Notes under the pieces: generated by a model
Told to the model about the DNA's origin: nothing
Databases searched by the model: none
The model's input: only the letters and a program-made list of their open reading frames with translations
Origin: Tubiluchus corallicola
Lineage: Eukaryota; Priapulida; Priapulimorpha; Priapulimorphida; Tubiluchidae
Direction of reading: 5' to 3'
Assembly: GCA_030141605.1 (NCBI GenBank)
Contig: JAQGDQ010000371.1
Location: 124,001-188,000 of the forward strand
DNA length: 64,000 nucleotides
Shown here: positions 26,527-64,000 of the stretch, in pieces
How the letters are laid out: the number at the start of each line of letters is the position of its first letter
How positions within the stretch are numbered: the stretch's first letter is position 1
Translations under genes and position numbers: made by a program

Positions 26527-26965
26527 TAGTGGCAGCTTGTGTATAGGCATTGTGGAACTGCAGCACTCTCCCCCCCCCATTTCCACTTGATATTATTCTA
26601 TATAATGGTCTTTTTAACTTTGACTCTTTTTTATACTTGTGTGGAACCAGTGCACGTGACGGAACTGTGTGGTTCACAGGTCCAGCAGGGTGGTGTTTGG
26701 CTGTGTGTGTTGTCAGTTGTCACGTGCTTTAAAACCGTGTTCCGGCATATTCTTGAAGTGCGTCAATTTAGGCTATTCGTAAGCAAAAAATATTTTTTTA
26801 GGACTTTACCAAGTTTGTGTATAAATTTTTGCACGTTGTTTGTCTAAAACTACAATTACAAAATCAAAAATTACACGTTTGTTTCATTTTACACAGTATT
26901 AAAACAAAGGCTAAAAATTTTCTGAAGCAGCACCCCCAACTAATTTTAGCTACGAGCTGTCACTG
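26527..26965. mobile_element. Non-autonomous hAT-like element D, copy 2 (inverted)
   Basis: The left end is tagtggcagcttgtgtatag and the right end tagctacgagctgtcactg; together they correspond to the ends of 12044-12539 in opposite orientation. The 8-bp flanks gtgtgctg (26519-26526) and gtgagctg (26966-26973) differ at one base, supporting a hAT-type target duplication. Internal sequence around gtcagttgtcacgtgcttta is shared with copy 1. Confidence 0.8.
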
Positions 26966-26973
26966 GTGAGCTG

Positions 26974-29012
26974 ATGCATAATTTAGTGAATGCAATTTTG
27001 TGTTCTGTTGGTACTGAATTGAGCAGCAGATAATTGTCAAGTGTTGGTTCTTACAGTTGGTTCTTAATTTAATGCCTTCACCATTATTGTTAGTATTTTT
27101 GTTGATTTTCCACTTGTAAAATGTTATTATGTGTTTTTTTAAGTTGAAGTATGATGCTTAAATGTAAGATCTAATTTTGCATTATTTTCTACGTTTTTTT
27201 TTGAAATGCATGTCTCAGCTGATGTGACAGTTGTTCAATTTGTGGAAGCCATGTATAGCATAGTGATAGTATTATGACCTTGTTTTCCTTGTTATTCAAA
27301 TATTTTTGTTAAAGATAGTATGACTATCTTGTTGGCTCTTAAATAATTACATGGTTTTATGTGTTGTTTTTTTGCTTTTGCTTGTCAGCTTGACAGTTTC
27401 ATTTTTATTTGGCGTAGCTGCTGTTTTTATGTGAAGTGAAAATAATGTTTGCGCTTTTGCAGCCCTTTTTTGTACGTTGTTTACAAGAGGTGATGGTTGG
27501 ATACAACTAAAACCTGATAGCAATCAACATGCTTTTTGTAAATTACATATCCTGCCTAATTGGATCAAAATTTTATGCTAAATCATTGCACAATATCAAT
27601 TTTCGTATCCATAACTGAATGGCCCAGGTTGCTTTTGACTATTTATGCAGAGCTTTCAAAAACTAACTAGGCCTACGTAAGTTGTAGTTCATTTCATGTT
27701 AAATTGCTTAATAGTTATCATTGTTTATCGCATTATGATCAGTTTCAAAACCTTGCTGTCATTTATGATATTCCCAACAAAATGTTATTCAACATTTTAA
27801 AATTGATTTTTTAAATAAATTTGTCATTTAAAGGTAAATTATATGCTTGTAACTTGCAGTACACTTGATTAAAAGAGAAGCTAAACGGCGGGAAAGTTTT
27901 CTGTTTACATTATTAATTGCCAAAAAAATGTCTTCACACACTACTTGACAACTGAAATCATGTGAACAATTAGTTTATTTTTTCTGACATGATGAACACC
28001 AATAGCTACAGTTTTATCATTTTATTATTATTATAATACTTGATTTCTGTTGTAACGCATTTTTATTACAAGCAGATTGTTTTCATAACAATTTTATATT
28101 GATCATGTAATGGTTATTGATTTGCCATTATTTTTAGCTCTTAAATTTTTCAATTATCGTTTTTATTATAACAAAGGAATGAAAGTATTTTGTGCTGTTG
28201 TTAGCCCTCGCAACCAAAGATACACGACCAAGTGGTAAAACTTTTTCAAAAATTACGTTTCTTTAAATCTGTCATAATTGCATTTATTACAACTTACAAG
28301 CAAGGAATCTAAATGCCTTAAATGCTAATAAGCAAAGCTAACAATAAAATACTTACGCATTCAATGCATGCTATTATGAGACATTAATTTTTGTAACTTT
28401 TGTATTGAGTTATGACAGAGGTCTTTAGTAGCTATTTATGTATATGGCGCATAACTTCAGACCTGGACTCTACAGGTGTTTCAATATTATTATTGTTATT
28501 ATTATTATTACTGAATATAAACATCGCATAACCCGTTATCTGTTTTTTCCGCTACTTCCACTAGCATATCCTTCTTCCCTTTCTGCGTGATATAACTTTC
28601 TTCCCCTATTTTGGTTCATATGGCAGTGGGCTTCTGTGAACCACTACAGTACAATCATTTTTTTACGACAATGATAGTGTATGAAACATGATATCAGCGT
28701 ATGATGTAACAATATTGATAGTTTGTCGCCTGGCATTGTTACCACTGTACTGAGTGTCATAAAAATAAAACTTACTTCAAAAGTTACCGCAGATAAATAA
28801 AACCAGGTCCCATCACAAAGGTTACAGCAATGCTAATCATAATCATTTTTGACTAGTTTATAGCAACCTGTTAAATTTAGATATTAAGCAGTAGGCGTCA
28901 TAATTTATAAGGGAATGTAATCAGGACCATAATGTCTGGGTGTTATCAATTTCCTACAGTGACTACGTAAAGAAGAATGATGCGCAAGAATGATGACAAA
29001 GAACAGCGACGA
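26974..29012. other. Intergenic, no gene recognised
   Basis: T-rich DNA without open frames of note. Short AT and ATT simple repeats (about 28485-28512). The first BRCA2 exon could lie at the end of this stretch but cannot be proved from sequence. Confidence 0.45.
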
Positions 29013-29140
29013 TGACGTCATGTTGCGGGAAATATGGCCAGCTAGAATGCCAAATTTAAGTGATAATTGCAAATTTTGGATAAAAATGCCAAAAATTAAT
29101 TAATTATGATTTAAATGGCAGTGACGGTTTTTCTGTAAGT
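29013..29140 (+). promoter_or_regulatory. Candidate BRCA2 promoter / 5' UTR exon
   Basis: A perfect palindromic CRE (TGACGTCA, 29013-29020) is followed five bases later by GCGGGAAA (29025-29032), which fits the E2F consensus. A strong donor, GTAAGT, occurs at 29135. E2F control is known for S-phase genes, including BRCA2 in mammals. The distance to the first coding exon (30755) fits a non-coding first exon. This is inference from motifs only. Confidence 0.35.
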
Positions 29141-30760
29141 CAGGTACTATTTAGTGGCGAATTGTACAGAACTGCCAAGTGTAGCTAAGGAACGAAATGG
29201 TGAGATTTGGTGTTCCTGGTCGTCCTTGAATAACTCAATTTCAAACGGTTTTTAATCCACATTGTTAGCGCTAATAACACCTTCATTAAGGTTGTTCCAT
29301 ATAGCATCTTTACATCTCTCTGTATGTGAAAAATTGTGTTTTATACCTGTAGTAGGCTGCACGAGTACGAAGCGCGTGGTTTAAAGCACTTATGAGCCGG
29401 TGACCTTTGGTAACACAACTATTTACAGTGAAGTTTTTCTCCATTGTTATTGTAGCAGTCATGATATATCTTTAATGTTTCTGTCAAATCAGCATGAATT
29501 CTCCTTGTTCATAATTATTAAGACTCATAAATTGAGCTACCAGGTATCAATCAATTTATTTCAAATCCATGGGTGAGCATTGTAAACTCCTCCACCAGGT
29601 GTGCGGACCAGCTAAAGCTCCTCTTGGTAATGGATTCCCCTCGTGTTTCGGAGTGTATTTTGGAAGGCTTAACTATGAACAATATTCAAGAATTATAATT
29701 TTCTTGAATGTGTTATTTAATTATTATTAGCCTAATATTGAGGAGATTCGAATTTTAGTTTGAGTTATGTGATGTAACTTAATTAAGTCTTGCATTAATT
29801 AGGTTATGTCACTCACCATTAATCCTCTGGTGAAAAGAGCAATATTTTTCTTTAGATACATAATTATTACCGCGTAACTTTGCATACAATTTCATGTTCT
29901 CAACTAACGTGCGTCTCAAAAATTACAGCATAATAATACGCCATGCCTAAACCGCCTGATAACTTTAGGTTGCACATGTTGTTTATTGCCTGGGACATAT
30001 AATGAAAGAGATATAAATTTCTGCTTAGAATGTAGCACATGTTACGGATAAAAATTATCTGCATAATAAACTAGTGGTACCTGATTTCTGTAAAATGCTG
30101 CTCACTGGAGCCACAACGAAATTCAATCAAGAAAAGTAGGCAAGAATGTCTGCACTACCTTGCTCAACAAAAGATAACAGTGATGGATGAAAAGATGAAA
30201 ATTCACACGACAATTAAATGACTTAGATGAGTTTCACTGCCCCTGCTGCTTTTTAGCAAAACTACAATTATTGATAGAATAACAAGGATAAAATTGGCGC
30301 CTGATTTAAAATGTGTGAGATTCATGGATTTATTTATTTGCGGGCGAGAGCGTGACACTAGCTTTAATGCGTGAAATTTGGCAAGCAACTTTAGGCGTTT
30401 TGTGAGTTAATATGCGTGCTAGAAAAAACTACACCTAACTTTTCATCGGTATAATTACTATCAAAAGAATGTTGCAACATGTCAGCTTATCAGCCTTTTT
30501 AGGTAGTAACGAGCTCACGTGTGAACGCCTGTTTTTATACCTAGTTCCATATGTCTACTACTGTTTAGCTTCTAACCACATTTTCTACAGATTTCTGTCT
30601 ATGTGTTTATGTACCAAGCCTGGTATGAAATTATTTGAAAATGCATAATTATAGCAAAACCCGTGCTTAAGTTAAATACCATTTTTATTATTTGCATATT
30701 ATGAAGAGAGAGAATGTGATTAGTGAATATTTACAAAGGTTTTTATTTTTTTAGTCAATT

Positions 30761-63579
<32,819 letters not shown>

Positions 63580-63612
63580 GTATGATTGCTCATTTTTCAA
63601 CAACTAATAATT

Positions 63613-64000
63613 TCGAAGGTTCGGGTACGTATTAGTCGAAGGTTCGAGCGCGTATTAGTCGAAGGTTCGGGCGCGTATTAGTCGAAGGTTCGGGCGCGTA
63701 TTAGTCGAAGGTTCGGGCGCGTATTAGTCGAAGGTTCGGGCGCGTATTAGTCGAAGGTTCGGGTATGTATTAGTCGAAGGTTCGGGCGTGTATTAGTCCA
63801 TGGTTAGGGCGCGTATTAGTCGAAGGTTCGGGCGCGTATTAGTCGAAGGTTCCGGCGCATATTAGTCGAAGGTTCGGGCGCGTATTAGTCGAAGGTTCGG
63901 GCGCGTATTAGTCGAAGGTTCGGGCGCGTATTAGTCGAAGGTTCGGGCGCGTATTAGTCGAAGGTTCGGGCGCGTATTAGTCGAAGGTTCGGGCACGTAT
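63613..64000. repeat. 23-bp CpG-rich minisatellite, runs off the window
   Basis: Unit tcgaaggttcgggcgcgtat then tag, period 23 (63613, 63636), about 17 units seen. With four to five CpGs per unit it is the most CpG-dense stretch of the window, and it starts only 33 bp after the BRCA2 donor at 63580. Confidence 0.95.

Noticed and set aside
28979-29101. Short open frame starting near the CRE/E2F sites as BRCA2 N-terminus
   Set aside because: It ends in a stop before the nearby donor and its sequence shows no similarity to BRCA2.

Overview
The window is animal nuclear DNA, about two thirds A+T. It carries intron-rich genes with GT-AG splice sites, SINEs, non-LTR retrotransposon remnants, several families of non-autonomous DNA transposons, and an unusually large amount of minisatellite. 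Nothing in it is bacterial or viral. The gene set (prefoldin, a BRCA2 with BRC repeats, a rhodopsin-type receptor) points to a metazoan, probably a marine invertebrate; I cannot name the phylum from the sequence alone.

Layout. 1-9.5 kb: no gene recognised; an 84-bp minisatellite (18 units) and several related dispersed repeats. 9.59-20.22 kb, + strand: a complete five-exon gene for prefoldin subunit 5 (158 aa), whose introns hold a hAT-like element, a tRNA-derived SINE, a Tigger-like element and two different 66-bp minisatellites. 24.97-25.58 kb, + strand: an LRAT-domain protein with intact His/Cys catalytic residues. 26.5-27 kb: a second copy of the same hAT-like family, inverted. 29-63.6 kb and beyond, + strand: most of a BRCA2 orthologue. 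I traced 16 coding exons whose splice phases all agree; they give 2769 codons before the window ends, with OB3 and the C-terminus outside. One 114-nt exon (41248-41361) was found only by splice phase. A single-exon divergent class A GPCR lies antisense inside a BRCA2 intron (56537-57484).

The BRCA2 protein, in order: an N-terminal region matching the vertebrate SLGA...SWSSS motif, two acidic/FKTP modules, seven spaced BRC repeats, then a tandem array of 13 modules of 31 aa (93 bp each) that keep the FxxA core of BRC repeats, then a linker, the helical domain, OB1, and OB2 with the tower. The 31-aa array is the most interesting item here: it looks like a coding minisatellite that has multiplied potential RAD51-contact modules. 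A recognisable PALB2-binding WFxxL motif was not found.

Minisatellites with units of 84, 66, 66, 50, 32, 31 and 23 bp, plus the coding 93-bp array, add up to roughly 8 kb. Several keep exact unit length over many copies and some show higher-order periodicity. Transposable elements include two hAT-like copies with near-matching 8-bp target duplications, one hAT-like element with a perfect 8-bp duplication, two Tigger-like elements flanked by TA, a 5S-rRNA-derived SINE, two tRNA-derived SINEs, a 1.2-kb element with 400-bp inverted arms, and 3' remnants of LINEs.
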